A DNA stretch of 64,000 bases from DATARH01 sp036489765 (GTDB lineage Bacteria; Pseudomonadota; Alphaproteobacteria; ATCC43930; CGMCC-115725). The translations under genes and the position numbers were made by a program. The stretch is from contig DASXFE010000072.1 in the NCBI GenBank assembly GCA_036489765.1, positions 11,530-75,529 of the forward strand, in the 5' to 3' direction. Numbering within the stretch: the stretch's first letter is position 1; each line of letters opens with the position of its first letter. Shown one piece after another: positions 45,331 through 53,247 of the stretch. Under the pieces are notes generated by a model. The model was not told the origin of the DNA. It did not search any database and saw nothing but the letters and a program-made list of their open reading frames with translations.

Positions 45331-45374
45331 TTGACATTCTGTACGGGATATCCAAAGTATATCCTGTACAGAAT
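45331..45374 (+). promoter_or_regulatory. mazEF promoter with near-perfect palindromic operator
   Basis: TTGACA at 45331-45336 is a consensus -35. Overlapping its end, ATTCTGTACGGGATAT (45336-45351) and ATATCCTGTACAGAAT (45359-45374) form a 16-bp inverted repeat with one mismatch and a 7-bp spacer. AAGTAT at 45355-45360 is the likely -10, 18 bp from the -35. GGAGG follows directly at 45375. This is the expected layout for autorepression by the antitoxin or toxin-antitoxin complex. Confidence 0.75.
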
Positions 45375-45385
45375 GGAGGTTCCTG

Positions 45386-45628
45386 ATGCAGGTTCAGGTG
45401 GCGCGCTGGGGCAATAGTCTCGGCCTGCGCATCCCCAAGCAGATGGCTGCGGAGATCGGACTTCACGAAGGAACCCGCGTCGAGGTAAAGGCCGAGGGCG
45501 ATCGTCTAATCGTCTCGCCCGCACGTCCGCGTTACGCACTTGCCGATCTCCTTGAAGGCGTGACCCCCGAAGCGATGCGCGAGGCATTCGACTGGGGACC
45601 CGAGCTCGGCCGCGAAAACGTCGAATAG
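45386..45628 (+). CDS. mazE: MazE-type antitoxin (AbrB fold)
   Basis: 80 residues. The N-terminal swapped-hairpin DNA-binding domain is VARWGNSLGLRIPKQMA followed by VEVKAEGDRLIVSP. The C-terminal part (DLLEGVTPEAMREAFDWG) is the toxin-binding tail. GGAGG lies 6 nt before the ATG. It is 4 bp upstream of the toxin gene, the standard order. Confidence 0.85.
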   Translation: MQVQVARWGNSLGLRIPKQMAAEIGLHEGTRVEVKAEGDRLIVSPARPRYALADLLEGVTPEAMREAFDWGPELGRENVE

Positions 45629-45632
45629 CGCG

Positions 45633-45977
45633 ATGTCGTATGTCCCGGCGCCCGGCGATCTGATCTGGACCGATTTCGATCCGCGTACCGGCCGGGAACA
45701 AAGCCGCCGACGCCCTGCGCTAGTCGTCTCACCGATCGAATTCAATCGCGTGAGCGAATTCGTTATCGTCTGTCCGATCACGTCGAGGGTGCGGCCCTTC
45801 GGCACCAGCGTCGTCCTGCCCGCGGAGCTGCCGGTGTCGGGCGAGGTCTTAACCGGCCATGTTCGCAGCATCGACGCGCTCGCTCGCCCGGTTGTCCACA
45901 TCGGCCAAGTCCCACCGGCGGTCCTCGAAGATGTTCGTGCCAAGCTGGTGGTACTGATCGGAGCGGAATCTCACTAA
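45633..45977 (+). CDS. mazF: MazF-type mRNA interferase toxin
   Basis: 114 residues with the MazF/PemK fold. Landmarks are PGDLIWTDFDPRTGREQ at the start, RRPALVVSP, and CPITSRVRPFGTSVVLP. The family cleaves mRNA at short specific sequences; the target triplet or pentad cannot be read from sequence. It is cotranscribed with mazE and ends convergently 1 bp before the SMP-30 gene. Confidence 0.85.
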   Translation: MSYVPAPGDLIWTDFDPRTGREQSRRRPALVVSPIEFNRVSEFVIVCPITSRVRPFGTSVVLPAELPVSGEVLTGHVRSIDALARPVVHIGQVPPAVLEDVRAKLVVLIGAESH

Positions 45978-45978
45978 C

Positions 45979-46878
45979 TCACTTGTGCGAGAACAGCGTC
46001 AGCCCAGGCACGTCGAGATCGGCCTTCAGCACTGTGCCCGTCTCGCTCTCGGTAATGAACAGCGTCTTCCCGTCCGGCCCGCCGTAGGCCGCGTTCGTCG
46101 TCGCGTGGCCAGTGCATGACACGATCTCAGCGAGAGGCCGGCCGAATTTCGAGAAGAGCCAGACCGAGCCCATCCCGACATGGCAGACGGCGAGGTTGCC
46201 TTCGCTGTCCATCGCCATCCCGTCGGGGCCGGTGCCGCCCGACATCTGGATGAAGAGGCCGACGCGGCCGACCGATCCGTCCGGATGCAGCGGCACGCGC
46301 CACACCGCGTTGCCGCGCGTCACCGCGAGATAGAGGATCTGCTCGTCCGGCGTCAGCACGAGGCCATTGGGGCTCGGCACGTTGTCGAGCAACAGGTCGA
46401 GCCGTCCGTTCGGATGCAGGCGATAGAGGCGGCCCGTCGGATCGTGCAACCCGGTCTCGCCCTGGTCGGTGAGATAAAGGTTGCCGTGGCTGTCGAAAAC
46501 AAGGTCGTTGAGCCCCTTGAACCGCTCGCGGCGCGGGCGGTCGAAATAGGTCTCGACCCGGCCGGTCCGCGGGTCGGCCAGCATCAGCCCCTGCTTGTGG
46601 TCGGCGAGGAAGATACGGCCGTCTTTGTGGATCTTGAGCCCGTTCGGCTCGCCGTCGTAGCTAGCGACCGCCGTGAATTCGCCCGATGGCGAAATGCGGA
46701 AGACCTGCCCGTAGGGAATGTTGGTGATGTAGAGGTTGCCCTCGCGATCGAAGCTCGGCCCCTCGATAAAGCAATCGCGTGGCACGCCGCTCTGGTGGCG
46801 CGGGTCGGCGTGGATGCGCAACGCATCGGGCACGCGGGCGAAGACTTCGGTCTTGATGACGGGTGGCGCGGCATACAC
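45979..46878 (-). CDS. SMP-30/gluconolactonase/LRE family protein
   Basis: 299 residues, a single six-bladed beta-propeller. Typical phrases are FIEGPSFDREGNLYITNIP with the metal-binding Glu, NDLVFDSHGNLYLTDQG, and SPNGLVLTPDEQILYLAVT. Members hydrolyse sugar lactones or related esters with a divalent metal. No sugar operon is adjacent, so the substrate is open. Confidence 0.85.
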   Translation of the reverse strand: MYAAPPVIKTEVFARVPDALRIHADPRHQSGVPRDCFIEGPSFDREGNLYITNIPYGQVFRISPSGEFTAVASYDGEPNGLKIHKDGRIFLADHKQGLMLADPRTGRVETYFDRPRRERFKGLNDLVFDSHGNLYLTDQGETGLHDPTGRLYRLHPNGRLDLLLDNVPSPNGLVLTPDEQILYLAVTRGNAVWRVPLHPDGSVGRVGLFIQMSGGTGPDGMAMDSEGNLAVCHVGMGSVWLFSKFGRPLAEIVSCTGHATTNAAYGGPDGKTLFITESETGTVLKADLDVPGLTLFSHK

Positions 46879-46911
46879 TGGCGGGGGTCTCCGTCGAAAA
46901 GATCGCCGCTA

Positions 46912-46960
46912 CCGTAGGATGGGACGAGCCCAGGCGAAACCCATCTCATCGCCACGCTGG
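46912..46960. repeat. Dispersed intergenic repeat, family F (partial copy 2)
   Basis: GTAGGATGGGACGAGCCCAG followed by GCGAAACCCATC, the characteristic pair of this repeat; compare 37213-37325. Confidence 0.5.
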
Positions 46961-47054
46961 CCAAAGACGGGGATCACCGAAAGTTGAGAAGCGCTCGCAA
47001 AAGTGCGGGGGTATCACTGCGCCGGCCCCGCACAAGCGGTACAGGGAGATTTCG

Positions 47055-47663
47055 ATGCGCTTTCTGCCAGTTGCGGCCGCCGCGTTGGTGGCGCTGATCG
47101 TCATGCCAGCCTTCGCCCAGGCCCCGGCAGGAACGCCGGCGCGCATTCGCGGCACGATCGAAAAGCTCGACGGTCACACGCTGACGGTCAAGACCAAGGA
47201 CGGCTCGGACGCGACGATCGCGCTCGCGAACAATGTCGGGGTGGCTTACCTCGTCAAGAAGAGCCTCGGCGACATCAAGGCGGGCGACTTCCTTGCCTCG
47301 ACCGGGATGAAGGGTACCGACGGCAAGATCCACGCGATCGAGGTGCGCATCTTCCCGAAGGCGACACCCGACGGCGGCCGGCAATTCGCCTGGGACCTCG
47401 GCGACAACAGCGTGATGACCAACGCCACGGTCGGCACCGTGGACCAGACTCCGAATGGCCCGCTCGTGCACGTCAAATTCACCGGCGGCGAGTCGGAATA
47501 CACGATCGGCCCGGATGTCCCGATCCTCGCCAACGCCCAAGGCGACATGAGCCTGTTGAAGCCCGGCGCCGCCGTCTTCGTGATCGCCCAGAAGCAGGCG
47601 GACGGCAAGATCACGAGCAGCCGCCTCTATGTCGAAAAGGACGGCGTCAAGCCGCCGATGTAA
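47055..47663 (+). CDS. Periplasmic hypothetical protein (OB-like beta domain)
   Basis: 202 residues from the ATG at 47055 (GGGAG upstream). A signal peptide (LVALIVMPAFAQ) is followed by a soluble beta-rich protein with RIRGTIEKLDGHTLTVKTKDG, a pattern seen in DUF5666-like domains, and a second similar block near 125-190 (TVGTVDQTPNGPLVHVKF). No catalytic motif is visible; function unknown. Confidence 0.7.
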   Translation: MRFLPVAAAALVALIVMPAFAQAPAGTPARIRGTIEKLDGHTLTVKTKDGSDATIALANNVGVAYLVKKSLGDIKAGDFLASTGMKGTDGKIHAIEVRIFPKATPDGGRQFAWDLGDNSVMTNATVGTVDQTPNGPLVHVKFTGGESEYTIGPDVPILANAQGDMSLLKPGAAVFVIAQKQADGKITSSRLYVEKDGVKPPM

Positions 47664-47674
47664 CGCCAAAGGCG

Positions 47675-47764
47675 TCATTGCGAGGAGCGCGGCGACGCGG
47701 CAATCTTGGGCCGAGCACCCTCTGATCGAGATTGCCGCGTCGCCCTCGGCTCCTCGAGATGACA
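47675..47764. repeat. Dispersed intergenic repeat, family A (copy 2)
   Basis: Begins GTCATTGCGAGGAGCGCGGC, contains GAGATTGCCGCGTCGCCC and ends CTCCTCGAGATGAC; compare 11087-11173. It fills the gap before the MsrQ-like gene. Confidence 0.7.
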
Positions 47765-47777
47765 AGGACGTACGCGC

Positions 47778-48683
47778 GTGAAGTATCCCTGGAACGACTA
47801 CAGCCGGCACCTATCGCCGCTGAAGCTTGCGGTGCTCGTCGGGCTCTTCCTTCCCGGTCTGTGGGTCGTCTTCGGCCTCTCGACCGGGCTGTTCGGCGCA
47901 CGGCCGCTCAACGAAGCGATCCACCAGATCGGGCTCTGGGTCGTGCGGTTTCTGTTCATCGCGCTGGCGATCACGCCCATGAGATCGATCCTGCAATGGC
48001 AGCGGCTCATCCTCGTGCGGCGGATGATCGGCGTCGCAGCCTGTGTCTACGTGCTGATCCATTTCAGCCTCTACGTCGTCGACCAGGCCTTCGACCTCAA
48101 AAAGGTCGCGAGCGAGATCGTGCTGCGCATCTATCTGACGATCGGGTTCACCGCGCTCACCGGCCTCTGCGTCCTCGCCGCAACCTCGACCGACGGGATG
48201 GTGCGGCGGCTCGGCCGGCGCTGGCAGAAATTGCACTATCTGGTCTACCCGATCGCGCTCCTCGCGCTCGTCCACTACTTCATGCAATCGAAACTCGAAG
48301 TGTGGGAGCCGACGATCTTTTTCGGGATCTACGGTTGGCTGATGCTGTACCGCCTGCTCGCCGCAAAATTCGCCGTGCGCGGCCGCCTGCCGCTCCCCTG
48401 GGTCGCCGCGCTATGCCCGTTCGTGGCGGTGCTGACCGCGCTCGGCGAGACGATCTATTTCCATTTCGCCTTCCCCCGCGTGCCGTCCTGGCGGGTATTC
48501 GAGGCGAACTGGTCGCTGGTGACGGGGGTGAGGCCCGCCGCCGTGATCTTCGCGCTGACCCTGGCGGTGGTGATTGCAGCGATCGTGCGAAGCCTCCTGA
48601 CACCGTCGTCCCGGCGAAGGCCGGGATCCGCGGTCCAAACGCACGAGCGACTGACGGGGGGGTCGAGGCCGTCGCCGGGATGA
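47778..48683 (+). CDS. MsrQ-like heme-binding membrane protein (ferric reductase-like)
   Basis: 301 residues from a GTG. Six to seven membrane segments with the MsrQ pattern: ITPMRSILQWQRLILVRRMIGV early, HFSLYVVDQ and KLHYLVYPIALLALVHYF with candidate heme histidines. MsrQ passes electrons to the periplasmic methionine-sulfoxide reductase MsrP. No msrP gene is adjacent. The last about 27 residues (PSSRRRPGSA onward) are encoded by a family C repeat and are probably not part of the ancestral protein. Confidence 0.75.
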   Translation: MKYPWNDYSRHLSPLKLAVLVGLFLPGLWVVFGLSTGLFGARPLNEAIHQIGLWVVRFLFIALAITPMRSILQWQRLILVRRMIGVAACVYVLIHFSLYVVDQAFDLKKVASEIVLRIYLTIGFTALTGLCVLAATSTDGMVRRLGRRWQKLHYLVYPIALLALVHYFMQSKLEVWEPTIFFGIYGWLMLYRLLAAKFAVRGRLPLPWVAALCPFVAVLTALGETIYFHFAFPRVPSWRVFEANWSLVTGVRPAAVIFALTLAVVIAAIVRSLLTPSSRRRPGSAVQTHERLTGGSRPSPG

Positions 48684-48684
48684 C
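48605..48684. repeat. Dispersed repeat, family C (copy 2), inside a coding end
   Basis: GTCGTCCCGGCGAAGGCCGG at the left and GTCGCCGGGATGAC at the right, with CGGTCCAAACGC between, parallel to 33945-34025. It overlaps the 3' end of the MsrQ-like gene. Confidence 0.7.
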
Positions 48685-48762
48685 GCTTCTGCAAGTAGAC
48701 TTCGCTCCCTCCGACACGCTATTTCTGCCGCGACGAACAACACGCGCAACGGGAGAACCGCT

Positions 48763-49986
48763 TTGGCCCAAAGCTCCGGCTCGATGATCTACAATTTCAA
48801 AGAGATCGCCCACCACACGCTCGACGGGTTCGGCGGCATGGGCGAGGGCATGTCGATGCAGATCGCCAAGGACGGGCGGCGCATCCTGTGGATGGCGCAT
48901 GAGAGCGCGCCAAAGAATTTCACCGCGGTCGATGTCAGCGACCCGCGCAACCCCAAGATCGTCGCCCGCGCCGACCTGCCGACGAGCCACATGCGGTCGA
49001 ACTCGCTGGAGACGGTAGGCGACATCCTCGCCGTTGCCTACCAGACCCAGCAGCAGGGCCAACAGCCGGCCGGGTTCGAGCTCTTCGACATCTCGACCCC
49101 GGAAACGCCGAAGCGCATCTCCTACGTCGATTGCTCGGGCCCGCATTCCCGGGGCGTGCATCAGCTTTGGTTCGCGGACGGCGAGACGATCCACATGTCG
49201 TCGGGCATGCCCGACTTCACCCCGACCCACCCGAAGGACGACCAGATCTACGTGAGCTTTGACGTGCGCAACCCGTCGAAGCCGACCGAGATCGGGCGCT
49301 GGTGGTTGCCCGGCCAGATGCAGGGTGACAACGAGGCGCCGCCGAAGCGTCATCCCGAGGGTAGTGACAGCGGGTTCCGCCCGCACAACACCAACGTCTA
49401 CCCCGAGCGGCCCGACCGCGTGTACATGGGCTATCTCGACGGCGGGATGATCGTCCTCGACATCAGCGACAAGGCGCACCCGACGATGGTGTCGCGCTGG
49501 GATTATCATCCGCCGAACCAGGGCTTCACCCACACCGTCGTGCCGTTTTTCGAGCGCAATCTCCTCGTCGTCAGCGACGAATGCGTGCGCAACGACGGCG
49601 CGGACTGGCCGAAGCTGGTGTGGATCGTCGACAACCGCGCCGAGGACAACCCGGTGCCGATCGCGACCTGCCCGATGCCGCCGGTCGAGACCTTCGGCCG
49701 GCGCGGCGGCCGCTTCGGCGCGCACAACCTCTGGGAAAACCTGCCGAAGGAAGGCTGCTACCATTCGGACCAGATCGTCTTCGGTACGTTCTTCAACGGC
49801 GGTCTGCGCGCCTACGACCTCGGCAACCCGTACCAGCCGAAAGAGGTCGCGCATTTCGTTCCGACCGTCGACGGCGCCCCGACCGGCGCCTGCCAGCTCA
49901 ATGACGTCTTCATCGACGACCGCGGCATCGTCTTCACCGTCGACCGCCACGTCGGCGGGCTTTACGTGCTGGAGATGGATTTCTAA
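48763..49986 (+). CDS. LVIVD-repeat/beta-propeller protein
   Basis: 407 residues from a TTG at 48763 with GGGAGA 6 nt upstream. Repeated blades of the form FTAVDVSDPRNPKIVARADL, FELFDISTPETPKRISYVD and MIVLDISDKAHPTMVSRWDY indicate a propeller of the LVIVD type. No signal peptide is evident. Conserved His residues (GPHSRGVHQL, FRPHNTN, GFTHTVVPFF) may bind metal. Function unknown. Confidence 0.7.
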   Translation: MAQSSGSMIYNFKEIAHHTLDGFGGMGEGMSMQIAKDGRRILWMAHESAPKNFTAVDVSDPRNPKIVARADLPTSHMRSNSLETVGDILAVAYQTQQQGQQPAGFELFDISTPETPKRISYVDCSGPHSRGVHQLWFADGETIHMSSGMPDFTPTHPKDDQIYVSFDVRNPSKPTEIGRWWLPGQMQGDNEAPPKRHPEGSDSGFRPHNTNVYPERPDRVYMGYLDGGMIVLDISDKAHPTMVSRWDYHPPNQGFTHTVVPFFERNLLVVSDECVRNDGADWPKLVWIVDNRAEDNPVPIATCPMPPVETFGRRGGRFGAHNLWENLPKEGCYHSDQIVFGTFFNGGLRAYDLGNPYQPKEVAHFVPTVDGAPTGACQLNDVFIDDRGIVFTVDRHVGGLYVLEMDF

Positions 49987-50009
49987 AGAGCTGGAAAGCT
50001 GTCGGTCCG

Positions 50010-50130
50010 GCCTTCGAGACGCCCGCTGCGCGGGCTCCTCAGGATGAGGAATGACGTTGATGCCATCGGCGTTGGTGCCACCTACAAACCCTCCTCATCC
50101 TGAGGAGCGTCGGAGGCGCGTCTCGAAGGA
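50010..50130. repeat. Dispersed intergenic repeat, family B (copy 2)
   Basis: CCTTCGAGACGCCCGC with CTCCTCAGGATGAGG, then CCTCATCCTGAGGAGCGTCG with GTCTCGAAGGACGC; same two-part layout as 32931-33055. It abuts the start of the CobW gene. Confidence 0.7.
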
Positions 50131-50133
50131 CGC

Positions 50134-51171
50134 ATGGGGTTGATGCAGGACAACCCCGCCACCCTCTTCGCCGCGCCCACCGCCAGCCCCTTCGGCCGCC
50201 GGCAGCGCAGGGTACGCGGCGCCCGCATCCCGGTGTCGATCATCACCGGCTTCCTCGGCTCGGGAAAGACGACGCTGGTCCGCGAGTTGCTGGCAACACC
50301 GGAGGGCGCCGACACCGCGGTCATCGTCAACGAGTTCGGCGAGGTCGGGATCGACGACGTACTGCTGCGCGGCTCGGCCGACACGACGGTCCTCCTCGGC
50401 AATGGCTGCGTCTGCTGTCTGATGCGCAGCGACCTGCAGGAGACATTGCGGACGCTGTTCGCCGAGCGCACCCGCGGCGAGGCGGCGAGTTTCCGCCGCG
50501 TCCTCATCGAGACGAGCGGCCTCGCCGATCCGGGGCCGGTGTTGCAGACCTTTGCCAGCGACCGCGCGCTCGGCGAGGAGTTCCACCTGCAATCGCTGGT
50601 CGCCGTCGTCGATGTGATGAACGGGCCCGCCAACCTCGCGGCGATGGAGGAGGCGCGCCACCAGGTCGCGCTCGCCGACCGCGTCGTCATCACCAAGACC
50701 GATCTCGCCCCGCCGGCCGCGGCCGACGCGCTGCGCGAGACACTGGGCCACCTGACCGCGGCGCCAATCGGCATCGCCCGCGACGGTGTCATCGACCCGG
50801 CCTTCCTCCTCGACGACGCGCTCGAGGGCCTCGCCGTGCCCGAGCATCACGACCACGAGCATAGTCATTCCGACGGGATCGTCAGCTTTGCGATCGAATT
50901 CGACAGCCCGTTACGTTGGCCGGTCGTCGAGCAGGCGATGGCGGTGCTGACCGGGCTGCGCGGCGTCGATCTATTGCGGGTGAAAGGGCTGGTCGCGGTT
51001 GACGGCTGCCGCGGCCCGGTTGTCGTCCACGCCGTCCAGCATGTCGCGCACAAACCGGTCGAGCTCGAAGATTGGCCTGGCGGGGACCGGCGTTCCCGCC
51101 TCGTCTTCATCACCCGGAACATCAACCGGGAAGCGGTCGAACACTTGTTTGCCGCGATTGCCGCAATCTGA
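50134..51171 (+). CDS. CobW/P47K-family GTPase (zinc/cobalt metallochaperone type)
   Basis: 345 residues. The P-loop GFLGSGKTT is at 39-47, the metal-binding CxCC motif is GCVCC (Cys92, Cys94, Cys95), the G-domain NKxD equivalent is ITKTDL, and a histidine-rich HHDHEHSH loop lies near 232. The C-terminal CobW_C domain ends the protein. Members deliver zinc or other metals with GTP hydrolysis; the target is unknown. The ATG at 50134 lies at the edge of a family B repeat; an in-frame ATG at 50143 is an alternative start. Confidence 0.88.
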   Translation: MGLMQDNPATLFAAPTASPFGRRQRRVRGARIPVSIITGFLGSGKTTLVRELLATPEGADTAVIVNEFGEVGIDDVLLRGSADTTVLLGNGCVCCLMRSDLQETLRTLFAERTRGEAASFRRVLIETSGLADPGPVLQTFASDRALGEEFHLQSLVAVVDVMNGPANLAAMEEARHQVALADRVVITKTDLAPPAAADALRETLGHLTAAPIGIARDGVIDPAFLLDDALEGLAVPEHHDHEHSHSDGIVSFAIEFDSPLRWPVVEQAMAVLTGLRGVDLLRVKGLVAVDGCRGPVVVHAVQHVAHKPVELEDWPGGDRRSRLVFITRNINREAVEHLFAAIAAI

Positions 51172-51207
51172 GGGCACCGACGCTGCTTGTTCGAGTGGGA
51201 CGGCGGG

Positions 51208-51232
51208 GGCCCACGGAAAGACGCCGTGGGCC
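51208..51232 (+). terminator. Strong hairpin after the CobW gene
   Basis: Perfect 9-bp stem GGCCCACGG / CCGTGGGCC with a 7-nt loop, 36 bp after the stop codon. No T-run. The remaining gap to 51401 shows nothing recognisable. Confidence 0.45.
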
Positions 51233-51401
51233 GGGGGTAGTGGCGGCTATGAGTGCCGCAGGGATTGATGGCGATCTGTTACCGAGAAGCGGCATTGCCG
51301 TACCGGCGACGGGGTCACGGGCCGGCTCCGCCGCCGCGCCACCCAGCGGCAGCGGGGGATAGACCAGGCGGAACGCCGCCGGGTAACGCGCGTAACACAA
51401 T

Positions 51402-51587
51402 TCATTGCTTCAACACCGCGCGCAGACGGGCCGGCATCGGTTCGTCGAGGACGTGGTCGTAAAGCGAGTGCAGCAGGTTCGCACCCGTATCATAACCGGC
51501 GAGAAAGGCGCGCATTTCCGCGGCGATCGAAACCGGCGAGTGGCGGCGGGTCAGAGATTCTCCGATCGAGAAATCTGCGGGCTTCAT
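51402..51587 (-). CDS. NepR-like/anti-sigma small protein
   Basis: 61 residues from the ATG at 51587 (AAAGG 8 nt upstream; an earlier in-frame ATG at 51623 lacks a site). The C-terminus LLHSLYDHVLDEPMPARLRAVLK matches the core of NepR, the anti-sigma factor of EcfG in the alphaproteobacterial general stress response (pattern L..xY..V..EP.P.R...LL). An EcfG-like promoter lies just upstream. The usual neighbours phyR and ecfG are absent here, so it may be a second NepR or a different short anti-sigma factor. Confidence 0.5.
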   Translation of the reverse strand: MKPADFSIGESLTRRHSPVSIAAEMRAFLAGYDTGANLLHSLYDHVLDEPMPARLRAVLKQ

Positions 51588-51652
51588 GCGACGGCCTTTC
51601 GTGTCTTTGAGCTTTCGCGTCATGCGTTGCAGGCTTCATGTAACGGAATGCA

Positions 51653-51677
51653 AACAGGGTGTAACGAAGATGGTTCC
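51653..51677 (-). promoter_or_regulatory. EcfG-like promoter
   Basis: On the minus strand GGAAC (51677-51673) is followed after 17 nt by GTT (51655-51653). This fits the GGAAC-N16/17-xGTT consensus of general-stress sigma factor EcfG. The start of transcription would fall near 51646, before the NepR-like gene. Confidence 0.5.
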
Positions 51678-51785
51678 GTTGCCAAGATTGCGAGTCGTCT
51701 CAGGCGATATGCGGGGCCGCGGGACTGGCCGAAGGTCAGAATTCTCTGTATGATTCCCGGCTGATACAGGTTTAAGGGTACCCCG

Positions 51786-53105
51786 ATGAACGATGCGACG
51801 ATGCCGGCCGGAACCGGCGCGCCCGAGGATTTTTTCAGCGTTTTCCATCAGCGCGCCGAGGCGATCGCCGATGCCTGTACACGCTGCGGCGACTGCTTCC
51901 GCGCCTGCCCGATGACCGAGCCGGGCGGAATCTCCGGCGCCGACCCAGGCGAGACCGCCGGCGCCATCGTCGACCTGATCACCGGCGGCGACGGCAACGA
52001 GGCGGCGATCCGCTGGGGCGAGGTCTGCAGCGGCAGCGGCAACTGCATTCCGGCCTGCAAGCACGGCATCAACCCGCGCTTTATGGTCCAGCTGGCGCGC
52101 GGCTTTGCCCGCCGGAACCGCGACGGCGCGCCCCTTAACACGCGCTGGCGCAAGCAATTCCAGGGGATGAGCCGCGGTGTTCGCGTGCTGTCGCGCTTGC
52201 AGATGCCGCCGGAAGCGCTGGCGCGATTCAAGCCGCAGACGGCCGAGCGCACGACCCCGCCCGAGGTCGTGTTCTACACCGGCTGCAACGTCGTCAAGAC
52301 GCCCCACATCGCCCTTCTCGCTCTCGACATGCTCGACCTGATCGGCGTCGATTACGAGGTCATGGGCGGGGTCGGCCAATGCTGCGGCGTGTACCAGTTC
52401 CGCGAAGGCGATTTCGTCAACAACAACAAGATGGCCTATGCCACGATTGAGGGGCTCGCCTCGGCCGGCACGCGCAACGTTCTGTCATGGTGCCCGAGTT
52501 GCCAGATCTCGATCGGCGAGGTCTCGCTGCCCAATTACGAGGAGCAATACGGCGAGAAGCCGTTCGACCTGAACCCGTATCTGCCGTTCCTCGCGAGCCA
52601 TGCCGACGAGCTCGCCGCGATGATGAAGCATCGGGTCGAGCGCCGCGTCGCCCTCCACGAGCGGCCGGTGTTTCCGCAGACGATGGAGGCGGTCAAAAAG
52701 CTGCTCTCGATCGTCCCCGGGCTCGAATTCGTCGATATCGACGTGCCGCGGGTCGGAACCCAGGCCAACAGCCTCGCCCAACTCCCCGAATTCAAGCGCA
52801 AGCTCGTGCAACAGGAATTGCGGGCGGTTGTTGACGCGGGTGTGGACACGATCGCCACCGTGTATCACGCCTGTCACAGAGAGCTGTGCGATGTCGGCGA
52901 GGGACGCAGCTACGAGGTCGTCAATTTCATGGAGCTTCTCGGCGAGGGGCTCGGCATCGAGAGCGAAGATCTGTTCAAGAAGTTCAAGATCATCCGCGAT
53001 GTCGACGACATCATCACAGAAACCGCGCCGATGATCGCCGCGCACGGGCTCGACCTCGACACGGTGCGCGACGCGCTTATTTCTGAATTTGGGACGAAGG
53101 GTTAG
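51786..53105 (+). CDS. Fe-S oxidoreductase with CCG domain (heterodisulfide reductase-related)
   Basis: 439 residues. A first [4Fe-4S] motif is complete (Cys31, 34, 37, 41 in CTRCGDCFRACP). The second is altered: Cys81, Ser84, Cys87, Cys91, with Ser replacing one ligand and Lys following where Pro is usual. A CCG-type cysteine-rich domain follows (Cys167; CysCys at 199-200; CxxC at 236-239), then a lone HACHREL at about 361. This resembles GlpC/HdrD-like electron-transfer subunits. No flavoprotein partner is adjacent. It is divergent from the NepR-like gene. Confidence 0.8.
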   Translation: MNDATMPAGTGAPEDFFSVFHQRAEAIADACTRCGDCFRACPMTEPGGISGADPGETAGAIVDLITGGDGNEAAIRWGEVCSGSGNCIPACKHGINPRFMVQLARGFARRNRDGAPLNTRWRKQFQGMSRGVRVLSRLQMPPEALARFKPQTAERTTPPEVVFYTGCNVVKTPHIALLALDMLDLIGVDYEVMGGVGQCCGVYQFREGDFVNNNKMAYATIEGLASAGTRNVLSWCPSCQISIGEVSLPNYEEQYGEKPFDLNPYLPFLASHADELAAMMKHRVERRVALHERPVFPQTMEAVKKLLSIVPGLEFVDIDVPRVGTQANSLAQLPEFKRKLVQQELRAVVDAGVDTIATVYHACHRELCDVGEGRSYEVVNFMELLGEGLGIESEDLFKKFKIIRDVDDIITETAPMIAAHGLDLDTVRDALISEFGTKG

Positions 53106-53127
53106 GAATGCGGCGCACCGTCGTCAA

Positions 53128-53227
53128 AGCCCCCATCCCAACCTTCCTCCGCTGGCGGGGGAAGGGGCGCGCCATGCCGCTTTCTATTTCCTCCCCCGCA
53201 TGCGGGGGAGGGTTAGGGCGGGGGTTG
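53128..53227. repeat. Dispersed intergenic repeat, family E (copy 2)
   Basis: Contains CTTCCTCCGCTGGCGGGGGA and CTCCCCCGCATGCGGGGGAG facing each other; compare 10064-10195 and 57896-57925. Lies directly upstream of pdxJ. Confidence 0.6.
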
Positions 53228-53247
53228 ACCCAGGCGACAGCGACTGC

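Noticed and set aside
48280..49950. 556-codon minus-strand ORF
   Set aside because: Antisense to the LVIVD-type gene and the MsrQ-like gene, with highly biased composition and no motifs.
51122..51400. 92-codon minus-strand ORF after the NepR-like gene
   Set aside because: TTG start, no ribosome site, Pro/Ala/Arg-biased, and it runs through the hairpin at 51208-51232 into the CobW gene antisense.
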